Positions 46,401 through 57,694 of a DNA stretch of 64,000 nucleotides are shown here, piece by piece; position 1 is the stretch's first letter; the number at the start of each line of letters is the position of its first letter. Made by a program: the position numbers and the translations under genes. Below the pieces are notes generated by a model. That model was not told where the DNA came from. It saw nothing but the letters and a program-made list of their open reading frames with translations, and ran no database searches. The stretch covers positions 1-64,000 of the forward strand of contig QANT01002103.1 of the NCBI GenBank assembly GCA_003254885.1. Reading direction: 5' to 3'. The stretch is from Purshia tridentata. Its lineage: Eukaryota; Streptophyta; Magnoliopsida; Rosales; Rosaceae.

Positions 46401-48335
46401 GTTCTGTTTGTGCTAAACTGAAATTTTTTATGTAAATTTTCTATTATGCAGACATGCATGTGCCGTGTGTATGTGTGATGTATATATACTTGTTTTACTT
46501 TCATGGTGATGAAGCCGCATTTTCCTTTTTTCAGACAACTTTTCAATGGGAAAAGATCTGGAGATAGGCATGACCAGTAATATAGAGTTACAGCTTGAGC
46601 ACCCTAACGAGTTTCCAACCAAACCAGCTGGCACAAAACAGAGTAATCTGCTCGATACAGGTTCCAGTAAATTTGACAAGCAAATTAGTAAGGGGCAGAT
46701 GAACTTCAATTGTGAGAGTCCTTCCAGCAAGCTAAAGTATGATGGTGCTGCTCTAACAGGTGTTGTCACTAATCCCACTGATCCTCAGATGGACAGCACA
46801 CAGTTTGAAGCTTCTAACAGACATTTTAAGGCCTCGGACATTAGCAATAAAGCCAATAATAATACTGATGAACTACCAGCCCTGGAGCTCAGTTTGAAAA
46901 GACTTAGAGGAATTAAAGACACTGAGACAGCAGTACAAGATGACCGCAATGTCTTGAGACGTTCAGACTCTTCAGCCTTTTCAAGGTATGAGGAACGTAA
47001 GGACCTGGAAAGTATTATTTTCTATTGATAAGGTGGAAGGTTGAAATCACTAGTTTATATATTATTTCCTTTGTAGGTACAATGCAGCCTCAAATGCTAA
47101 CAAGGCTCCTTCTGGGCATGTTGGAAGCAATTCTCCACTTGATAATAGTGGAGAAGTTACCAAAAAGGAATTGTGCTGTAATATTCGATCTCAGTCAATT
47201 GACAATCCTCTCAATCAATGCTCAAATGGAGGCAGCAATAACATCGATATGGGCTCCACAACTAATAATGCTGTTTCCAAGTCTTTAGTTATAAGCAAGT
47301 CAAAAGCAGCATCTGCAGTCCAACGTTTGCATCCATCGTCTGCTTTCCATCCTGTGAAAAGGGACCTTATGAGTGCTACTCATCTAGTTTTAATAGATAA
47401 TGCTGATGGTGTAGCAACAACTACAGTAATGGCACAGGCAAGAGGTGCACAGAAGCAGCTTCAAATTCAGAATCTCCATCATGATTATGATCACCATCTG
47501 GTCCAACACCATGTTGTCCACACCATGCAACAACAGCAGCTGTCTGATCATAATGATTTATCTTTAAAGAAATTAGCTGCAGCTGCTCCACATTGTGGAT
47601 CATCCAATGTTCTGGGTGGGCCTGTGGAAGGTAATCCTGGAAATTACAGTGTCAATGCAAGTGCTTCGGGCAGTAACCATGGGAGCAATGGGCAAAATGG
47701 AAGCAGCACTGCAATAAATGTTGGAGGGACAAACATGGAAAGTGATCATGGAGTTCCTGGGAAAAGTGGAAGTGGTGATGGTAGTCGAAGCCAGAGTGGA
47801 AATAGAGGAGATGAAAACAAGTTCACTCAGAGAGAAGCTGCCTTGACCAAATTTCGTCAGAAAAGAAAGGAGAGATGCTTTCGGAAAAAGGTAACTAATA
47901 TTCAGTTGTTTGCATCATCCTAATGCTAGGTCTGAATAAATGGTTTAAGAATAATTGAGGTGTTCCTTTTTTTCTTTATTGTTTTTCAATCACTTCTACA
48001 CATTTCTTCTCCCTATTTGGCTTTCCATAAAAGGTTTGTTAAAACGAGTCCTTCCCTTTCTTCTGTATGTGCAACATTGATATGAAATGAGCAAGTTCAA
48101 ATACTTTGTTTCTTGCATGCTTGATTTCCCTTGGAAAATTTGAACGGCATTCATCCAAAAAAATTATTAAAAACCAAAAATAAATGAAGAAAAGCCTTGC
48201 TGAATTTGGTTTTGGTTGGTTTTCCAGGTTCGATATCAAAGCAGAAAGAAACTGGCAGAACAACGACCTCGTGTTCGGGGACAGTTTGTGCGGCAGACGG
48301 TGAGCGAGAACACAAGCAGGACTATAGATAGCTAA
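43405..48335 (+). CDS. PRR7: Pseudo-response regulator of the circadian clock, PRR7/PRR37 type
   Basis: Eight coding exons join to 782 aa: 43405-43732, 44402-44563, 44681-44814, 44936-45103, 46183-46366, 46535-46985, 47077-47890 and 48228-48335. Seen: the pseudo-receiver domain [47 protein letters not shown] (Glu replaces the phosphoacceptor Asp), [16 protein letters not shown]; the linker SGS/KSVRSKS with [23 protein letters not shown], an EAR-like repression motif; His/Gln-rich and Gly/Asn/Ser-rich low-complexity stretches; and a CCT domain split by the last intron ([20 protein letters not shown] | [20 protein letters not shown]). PRR7 is known to repress CCA1/LHY in the nucleus. Upstream coding exons are possible; the Met of MSVDSDEDK is the first Met in the main frame of its exon. 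Confidence 0.93.
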
Positions 48336-51164
48336 TTCAACACTCTCCATAACCTTGCCCTGAAGTTTGTTGTACTTGTGATCGGTTAAATGTATCTGTA
48401 CATTTCTTGCTACTCTAATTGGCAAGGTGCTTGTAGTGAGTGCAACGTATATATTCATGTAGAGAACTGGAGATGTAGGAATGTGTGAGAACTCTAGACA
48501 GACACCTTGAACTGTATTTCATTGTTGCGGATTTCAATCTCGTTTTAGACAAGAGACCATAAGCTTTATGCGATCAGAATATTTTTGATTTGGTGTGATT
48601 TACTTGATGACCCTCCCTGGCAATGATCAGATCTTCAAAAATCGTTTTCATTTCCATGTGCAGGGTAGTCCTAGAAAGCTCTTTCTTCAAGAATTTTAAC
48701 AGAGTATTACATGAAGCTGTGGAAATTGATGATGTTCACTTAATATGAAAATAAATAAATAAACAATTTATCATAAAGATAAGAGCCTCTATTATGAATT
48801 TTTCACCGCAATTTCGATATGGTCCTCTTATCTCTTCCTCCTCCAATAATATTCATATCAATCTATTATGTGCTTATACATCTAGTATTGGGTAGACCTC
48901 ACACAACAAATGTTCTCTGTTATATAAACCCGACATATAAGGGTTAGCTTGAAATGTATCATGTTCTATTCGGGGAAACGCCTATATAAGCATAAATACT
49001 CGCAGAACAATACGGCCATTAAAATTTTCTCATGCATGTTGTCATTACCATAGTTTGAGCTACCTAGTCCATCTTTTTTTTTCTTTTTTGGGTTGCTTGA
49101 ACTTGAAGGAATTTGTTAAACAATAATTTTTCAAAGTTGTTTTGGGGATTCAGGAAAGTAGGTTGTTAATTGAGCACTCGTGAGTGACAATAAAAGATGC
49201 TTGCTTGTTTTTTTCTTCCTTGTATGTGGGAATGTCTTAAAGTTTCTATTCATTGGTCGGAATAACCAGGAATGAATGTGCGCACTGTTTCTGTGCCACA
49301 TTATTAAAAAATCCAAATCCCAAAACAAGACAGATAGCAGTGCTTACAAGGACAGCTCACTGCTCACTGGTGGTAACAAAAAAAAAGAAAAAAGAATCTT
49401 TGAAATTAATAAATGAGATATATCATATATATGACATTAATTTGTTTGTTCCACCGAATCAATCAAACTTTTTCTTAAAAGAGAACGTGTGCAAAATGCA
49501 AGCTAGCCAACACCAACAAAAAAACAACCTGCAAAACCTAACAGCTAAAAAACAAAGTCAGAAATAAAAAAAAAAGGACGAAACACTTAGAGACAACAAC
49601 AACATGCAACAAGGGCCTTGCAGAAAGAACAAACTTATGAAGCACTAAAGAGTGGAAAATCGGATGACAATCTGAGTTTTTGAACCCAAACCAGAAAATT
49701 GGTACGAATATCTCGGTCCTTAAATCATATATAGTCCTATTGCATTTGACTGTCCATGTTTTATTTAGAGGTTAATTAAGATGTTATTACTTAGATTGGT
49801 AATCTTAATTAGCTAACTTATGTTTCCAAATGATATAATTTTGATGCTTATTTATATTATATATTAATTTGATGTATATTGTTAGTTATTTTTTAATAAC
49901 TTAAATTTTTGGAGTCTAATAATTATCTAACATGATATTATTATTCCGCCTTAAAATAGTTGTATGAAATAAGATTGTACATACCAAGACTTCCCCAAGT
50001 CAAATCCAGCCTATATCATTCGGATTTAATGTGTTTTTGATCTATATGAAATCGATCATGCATGTGTCTCGTAACCTTTTGGCAAAAAAAAAAATCAAAC
50101 AGTCTCATCACCTTAATTACAACTATGCGATTGTTTTCGAATGTCAGAACTATCACCTAATTATTGATGAACATATTAATTTGATAAAATAAATTAAATA
50201 ACTTTAATATTATTATTTCATTGAGCTTGTACGACATCTTAATATGATCAACATGACTGTTTTTTTTTTTTGTCTCTTTTCTTTTGGTTTCTGCACTGCT
50301 TTAAATTTCAATAAATGAAAGCTAGCATTATTGGTGGAAGAATTGATTGGAATATAATTGGAGTAATGAGAGGTTGCAATGATTCCATGGTGGCAGTGGT
50401 ATCCTAGGAAACCTAGGTTGGTTCTTGACTTTCTGATCTTGTTACGTTGCCCAGCTAAACACACATCATATCATACCTAACGCACTACTAGGTTTGCCTA
50501 AATTAATTACCTAGCTACAGGCCACAAAATTAAATGTGGTCTTTGAGAATTTTACTACAAATTATTAATAATATATAGAGATGTATATATATATGCTGCC
50601 TAGCTAGCTCTAAATTCGTCCAAGGTTAACATTCTTCTGCAACAAGAAGTATACCTATCACAAATATCTAAGTCGTCTGCAAAAAGTATCACAATCTAAA
50701 ATGAGCAAGAGAGAGAGAGGATGTGCATGCAGTGTTGTCCTAAACACCAAGAGAATGTTTTCCCTTTTATTTTTGAACATACAAGTTTCCTTAATTAGGA
50801 TGTAGACAATAATATATTAATTTGTCATGGCTTGTCTTATATTATTAATTACGAATATTCAGATTATTACTATTATTTATATAGCTAGAATTAGCATTGC
50901 CAATATATATGTGTGAAATGAACTGTTAATGTCAAAGAAATTGAATTTGGTAGTGTTCTTGGGTTAATAATTTGTGTGCCATATCTTGACAATGTCAAAA
51001 GTTAAATATGTCATATTCAGAGGTTTCTGTTAAATTTTAGTATTTGATGAGAGTATGAATGATTTTAAAAAAACATGTGGATTTGTTCATGTACCTTAGA
51101 TCAAGTGGTATGGGATGTATGGGGTCAGGGTGAGTTCATATTGAAACTCATTGAAAATTTGTAA
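48336..51164. other. Intergenic, PRR7 3' flank
   Basis: PRR7 3' UTR then AT-rich DNA without a recognisable gene. Short ORFs at 48039-48458 and 49131-49567 have no protein-like features. Confidence 0.5.
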
Positions 51165-51246
51165 TAATCAAAACAACAAAACTGTCGACTCTCCACAGCA
51201 GGAAAGTTTGACCTTTTTCGATCGAACAACTATTTTAATAAAATAA
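51165..51246. repeat. 82-bp direct repeat, copy A
   Basis: Starts TAATCAAAACAACAAAACTG and ends TTTTAATAAAATAA. Nearly identical to 51583-51664, with one substitution seen (CTCTCC versus CTCTTC). Confidence 0.95.
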
Positions 51247-51551
51247 GGCATCGTTTGGTGTCTAGGATTGGATTGGAAAGGATAAGTAGCAAATTTATGT
51301 GTATTTGAAGAAGAAATTTCTAAGTTGAAGAAAGAAGATGGGAATAAAATAGATAAATTATGAAGAAAACTTATCCTTTCCAATCCCCTCAAAATGGTGG
51401 GGATTAGCAAGGATAACATTTTCCTTGTAACTAAGCCATATTCTTTACCTCTTCTTCCTTTTAGTTATAAAAACACTCCTTCTTTTTCCTTAAATACACA
51501 TGAATTTACCATTTATCCTTTCCAATCCAATCCTAGACACCAAACGAGGCC
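51247..51551. mobile_element. MITE, 305 bp, with about 39-bp terminal inverted repeats
   Basis: Left end GGCATCGTTTGGTGTCTAGG and right end CCTAGACACCAAACGAGGCC are inverse complements over about 39 bp with one mismatch. The inner parts repeat the TATCCTTTCCAATCC motif again near 51371. The GGC..CGTTTGG terminus resembles PIF/Harbinger (Tourist-like) MITEs. TAA precedes the left end, but no matching triplet follows the right end. No coding capacity. Confidence 0.88.
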
Positions 51552-51581
51552 AAGTCCTAATGTTAAAAAAATATATGCTTT

Positions 51582-51582
51582 N
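51582..51582. other. Single-N assembly junction
   Basis: One N sits directly before copy B of the 82-bp direct repeat. Confidence 1.
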
Positions 51583-51664
51583 TAATCAAAACAACAAAAC
51601 TGTCGACTCTTCACAGCAGGAAAGTTTGACCTTTTTCGATCGAACAACTATTTTAATAAAATAA
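51583..51664. repeat. 82-bp direct repeat, copy B (without MITE)
   Basis: Same sequence as 51165-51246. It continues directly into AAGTCCTAATGTT, the sequence that in copy A follows the MITE. Copy B is therefore the empty-site version of the same locus. Confidence 0.95.
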
Positions 51665-51699
51665 AAGTCCTAATGTTGAAAAAATATATGGTTTGAATC

Positions 51700-54600
51700 C
51701 TTTGGACTACATACTAAATTAGGGCAACTTCAATTCAATTCATAAGACAGTTGGAGCCCACATCATTGCCAATACGACACATCATCTTTTGATGCATAGG
51801 TGATATCGATACAAGAGAAAATGTACATAAAATGAAAACTAAAAAGTAAATATGATTAATTTCAAAATTGGCTTTTCTTTTTATTCCATAAAAAATCATA
51901 GAAAACAAAAGCAGATGAATGACGTACTTTTTTGACTTATTTATATGTTTACTTTATAAAATTATAGTTTTATCTCATTTTACAATTTATTGTCTCAATT
52001 TAGTTTTTAAAAGTTTCTCAAATTTTTCTTATAACTCGAAATTATCAAATCTTTCAATTTTACGGTCAATTTACTTCTTTCACCTAAATATTATGTTAGT
52101 AATTCAAATTGTGAAATAAACAGACTTGACGATTTAAGTAAACACAACATACTCATTACAACCCACACTAAATTCTCAACTCTGAAAAACAAAAGAAGAA
52201 AAAAGTAATCAACTTTTGAAGTTTCTACTCCACAAAATATCATAGAAAACAAAGACAGATGATTTTGTGTCACTATGAGAGATTCGAACTCAAGATATTT
52301 ACATCTATAATTAGTTAGTAATAAAAAAAAAATAGTTAGTGAAATAAATAATTAATGATTACACATTGAAATTACTTTAATAATATAATATATTAAAATA
52401 TAATATGAAAATATAATTAGTATAGTATTATTATATTAGTAATTTATAATTTATACATGTAAGTTACTTGGAATTTGGAAATGCTCTCTACAAGTTACAA
52501 GTTACAATTTACAAAACAAAAGTGATCGAATTTTTGAGGGTTGGCAGATCTCTAGTCACATGGTAGTGCACGTTAGCCATCTAGATCATTGCGAAATGTC
52601 AACTGTCTGACATCGGTATGCAGGCAAAATTTCATGAATTTTGAGGTCACTGTCACAGTCTCACAGACAACCATATAAATAATATTTATTCTTGCATACT
52701 ATTCTATTCATTATCATCTAACAATAATTTAATTAAAAATCAAAATAATAAAATTCATGCATTAATTGGCACGTGCGGTGCAATCGCAACTACCAGTCAG
52801 GGGCTGAGAATTTTAGTTTAGTGATTGGGAAATCGAATGAGGAAGAAAACCCCCACGTGTCCTCAAATCTCATCTCCTCCCAACTAACTTTCCAAAGGCT
52901 ACAAATTGATCATCCAATCCAACCCTCAAAAATTCCCTGTAAGCCTATAATAATGCTTGTTGCTTGCTACATGACAAACACTGTGGCTGTGACTCAGCAA
53001 CAACAACGACGTTCATTCTAGAGAAATTAACCTCCAAACTTGGTTTTCAGGCAAAGGTATGTTATTTTAGTATGGAAAATCAAATAGCGTTTTTCCCATT
53101 TTCTTCATTAATTTTAAGTATGTTATTTATTATAAGTATTTGTCTCAATAAATACAAATCATAAAAAGAAGAAAAAAGGCATATTTTAAGTATTTGCCTC
53201 AATATTGCTACACTTTTTTTTTTTTGGAGTTGTACATAGTTTATCAAATTAATTAAAGTAAATTATTCTGTATATTAACTCATATTAACAGTGCATATAA
53301 AATGGCTAGCTATTAATATAAGTTGATTACAATGTTACATGTTAACCAAGTGTGTATGCATAATTATTATTTATTAATTACCAATATTAAAAAAGGGTAC
53401 TTTCTTTTTACAATATTTAAAAGAAAGTACTTTCTTGTAAGCCATCATTGCCAAGTCTATGGTCTCCATGAAAATTATGGTTCTATAGATGGAAACTTTT
53501 TGTGCTTCAAAAAGGTTATCAATTAGGCGGCTCTGCATTATATGGAAATTATAAGTGCACCAAAAAATAAAATAATTGCAAATAATTTAGTGCCTCCGAA
53601 ATTTTGAGTTTTCATAAAATGAACTCACTAGAGAAGATTGAATTAGAACAAGTAGAAGACGAAATGGTTCACCTCAATCTAGAAGTTAAATGTGCATTTA
53701 GCATCAATAATGTGTTTACCATGCACACCGCACATAGACAATGAGATAATGATTCAACAAGAAAAATAGATAATGTGTATTTCACTAAAAAATTTATTAA
53801 TTACTAAATTCAAATAAGAAAATAATTTGTCAATAATCATTTGGTTTAGTGGATGACATTTATATACAATAGTTGATTAATGAAAAAAAAAAATCTTAAT
53901 GTAATAAGAATATAGTAATTAACATTTGTGCATGCATATGTATAATATATTGACAAATATGATTCTCTTAATAATACTATAGATTATATATATAGTTCCT
54001 AGGAACATCTAAAAATTTATAAACTTAAGAGTCAATTTCTCTCTCGATATAGGTTTACTTCTTCAAAGTTCAAACCATAGTAATGGCTCTTGTATTTTGT
54101 AATTTAGTAAGCAAATAATAATAACAAATAAAAACAATAATTTTACTATTAATTACTAATATAGAGGGCTCTTATGCAATGCTATTTGAGCCTATTTCAA
54201 TGAAGTTCCAAAAAATGTTATCTTTGGTAATTTACTTGCTACCAGTACCACTTCTACAATTTTGAAGCTAACAACACTTCTCTCATTAGCAATCAAATAA
54301 CAAACATTTTTTTTAGGCAAAAAAAAGAAACATTCTTTTTTTGTTTTGAGATCAGCAATTTTGTAACCTTCACTAAAGACTCGTCGCATATACCAAATAT
54401 AATCTTATTCATCCAAAAAAAAAAAGCAAATCTTATGCACTTTTCTTAACTTTTTAATAAAACAAATCTCTTAGTAGTTTTCACAAACTTCACACCCATC
54501 AAAGCCTCACCTAACTCCCACTTTGCCTCATTGTTTTCCTACCCCAACACATCTACCAATTTCCCATATACTGGATACACTTAAAATGTAGGGAAAATCT

Positions 54601-55760
54601 AAAAGGCTTATTTAAAAGTTATCCACTTAAATTTTTTTTTTAAGGTAACCTATTCATGACATGTATACCACTTTAATTGCACAATATGATTCTTTAGGTG
54701 GCATTTTTCTAAGGAATTAGTATCTTTTTTCTCTTCAGACTATTACACTTATATTAGTTTGCTTTCCATACTTGTATAAATTTTTTTCAATTTTGCCAAT
54801 TGAAATTATTTCATCAATTTAAATATTTTTCATCCAAAATTATGTTTATGGAGGGATGATCAACCCAAATTTAATAGGAAATGAAAAAAAGAAAAATGTT
54901 AAGATCTAAATGAAAGGGACCATTTTCTCCTAATAAAGAACTTCACGTAATTGGCACAAGGTGCTATGTAAACTGAATTTTGGATTAAAAATATGTAAAT
55001 TAACGGAATAGTCTTAATTGACAAAATTGAAAAAGAATTTTTAAATTTTCAAATTAGAAATATGAAAATAAAATGACATTAATCCATTTTTCCTAATATC
55101 CCAAACCTGTGGTAGTGATAAACGAAATATTTGTCAAAAAATATTTCCAATCTAAACCATGATTAAATTTTACACATAATTACCCTTTCACCCTCTTCTT
55201 TTCCCACCCACATTCAAGATTCATGGGCAATCAAGTCTCTTCCACTCACCAATAAGTATTCACCGGAGTGGGACCTCAAAGCTTTTAATAGGGCTTTGAA
55301 ACCTAGCAAATCCCGCTTTGCCACGTGTCTCCTTATAGATGACAGTTTCCCATGTAGCTGACAAGCATAAGTTGGTCCCAGTGGGACTCTCGAGTGCACT
55401 ACACGCGCTATGTATCGGCCAATACATAGAGGATCGGAGAGTCAAAAGAGAAACAGAGACAGTTAGTTGGACGTAGCATTAGGGCTCATTGTTCAAGCCA
55501 CTGATCCCAGCTTTTAAGACCCAAAACAATAAATATATAAACGAAAAAAAACCCAATTTATAGAACCCAATTTGCAGCTGCTAAACAGTAAACTCCATGA
55601 GCCAAGATTTTGAAAACAAAAAAAGAAAAAACGAAAACTTTATAATGCAAAACAATAAAATATAGTAAAAAAAATAGTTGGGTTTCCTCATTTTCCTTTT
55701 TCTTGGCAACTTTTCCTTGTGTCCAAGTGTGAACTGGGTGCTGTAATTTAGTTTCAGAAC
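51700..55760. other. AT-rich gene-poor region
   Basis: No gene, RNA gene or clear element recognised. Numerous poly-A/T tracts. Short ORFs are unsupported. Confidence 0.5.
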
Positions 55761-57694
55761 TCTAGATATCTCTCTCTCTCTTTCTTTCTCCATTAAGTGG
55801 GTACTGTTCAAAACTCTCTGGGAAACTCAACCAGCAAAAACGACTCGTTTTGATTTGTGTGCTGCAGCTGGACGTACTTGGCTCAAAAAAGACAAGCCCA
55901 GTACTCTCTTTGTGTAGATAAGCCTGGTGTTCATTTGCAAAGCTGGTTAAGGTTTCTCTTTCTCTGTTTCTCTCTATTCTCCAATGTAAAGCTCTTGTTT
56001 TTATGCCACGTTTATGTTTGTGTCGTTAATTTTGTATTAATAAAATTAAAGTTACTTTTTTTAATTTTGTTTTCTTATGAATTTGGTGGTTCTGTAATGC
56101 AGACCAAGCTAAGTGTTATAAACTTAGCATAAGATTCAGTGGAACCACCAAATTTCTGAGTTTGTAAATTGAAGCCATTCTGGTCAGTTGCTAGTTCTTT
56201 TTCTCTTCTTTTGATTTTTAAACTTTGTGAGGTTTGTGTTGAATTTTTTTTTTAAATGTCTTATAATTCTGAAGGTCTATGCTATTTTGCATCTTTTGTT
56301 GATCTCTTCAAATCTGTTACTTCTTCTTTGGATTAATTTCTTTTTCTTTTCTGTCTTTCGGAAGAAAATATGTTGGTTTTTGGTGCCATTTTATTGACAG
56401 TTCACAAAATCTTCTGCGTGTATTTTCTACATCTTTTTCTAATTCATTCAATTTTTTACCTTTTGGAAAGAAATGGAGTGAAACTATGTCAGATGTGTAA
56501 AAATTTTAATGATTGGGAAATAAAGATTAACCTTATGTACACATATGGAGATATTTAATGGCAGTTTTTGTCACTAGTAGGCTACCAAGCTTTTAAACAT
56601 GTCATGACTATATGGTTGAGTTACTTCAGTATTATGATTTTTGAAAAGAAAAGATTAGAGTTGGTCCAACATTTTATTGTCTGGTTCCGGTACTTTTCTT
56701 TTAGAAAATCTTAAATTTTTAGTCGTGATAATTATTGTGGACAAATGCCAAGAGGCAACTGCAAGAAAGGAACTGAGTAATAAATATAGAGATATTACCA
56801 ATTTTGTGCTTGTTTTTGTGATGGGAATTTGGCTATTTTTCAGTAGGAGGCAGATAAGCATAATTTTGCCTGCTTGGAGTCGGAGATGTGAACTTGGATA
56901 ATACACTGATTTTCTAATACTGCATAAATTTAAAGGCAATAGCTTTATATTTCATTTTGATAATCAGTATCATGGAATTTGCAAAAAAGTTTAAAGAAAG
57001 GATTCTTCACGTAAACCACTACATTCTTTATTAACAATGGCCAAATTTTAAAGAAAACTTGAAAATGACATTTCAGAGACCAGATGGGTACTCAGGAAAT
57101 AATATTGGTTATTGCCAAATCTGTTTAATCATTGCTGTTTGATTTTCTCTAAATGTGAGTGCTTTGGTGTTCTGGCTAGTTAGCAAAATCTGTTTTATGT
57201 CAATTTGTAGCTAATGCTAACAAAACCTGAGCAGAGGGACTTTTCTGAGATCATTTTCTAATTCTACAAAACCAAATCCCAAATGCAGCCTAAGGCTCGC
57301 TCTGTCTGGATTGATATTTGATAATGAATGCATTAAGCCAAAGTGTTATCTTTCAATGTGTGTGTTCTGGCAGTAATTTGCTCTTCTTTCCTCTTGTCAT
57401 TTTACTATTTTTTGTTAATATTTCTATATAATCCAGTATTATGCAGATTTGAAGAAGATTGATCTTTGCACAGGTGGAACCAACACTGGGATAGCAGGCC
57501 CTCAGGCTTTCGTTAATTATCTATCCATATCAAGCTCATCTCCCGACAACTTTTTAATTTTTTATTGCTCTCTGGAGACAGATATACCGACTATTCCATG
57601 CATAAGATGATTGGACTTCTATGTTTTTCTTTATCTCATGCTGGTATGGTTTGCATCAAAAATACCTAATTGGAACATAAGAAAATCATTGCAA
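55761..57694 (+). other. Probable promoter, 5' UTR and leader introns of WRKY44
   Basis: Pyrimidine-rich runs (CT tract near 55770-55790) and several possible splice sites precede the WRKY44 start codon, but I cannot define the untranslated exons. No protein-coding gene of its own is supported. Confidence 0.35.

Noticed and set aside
52270-52300. GATTCGAACTC string resembling a tRNA T-loop
   Set aside because: No matching acceptor, D or anticodon arms nearby.
55214-55445. Two overlapping minus-strand ORFs before WRKY44
   Set aside because: Overlapping frames without similarity; more likely WRKY44 promoter DNA.
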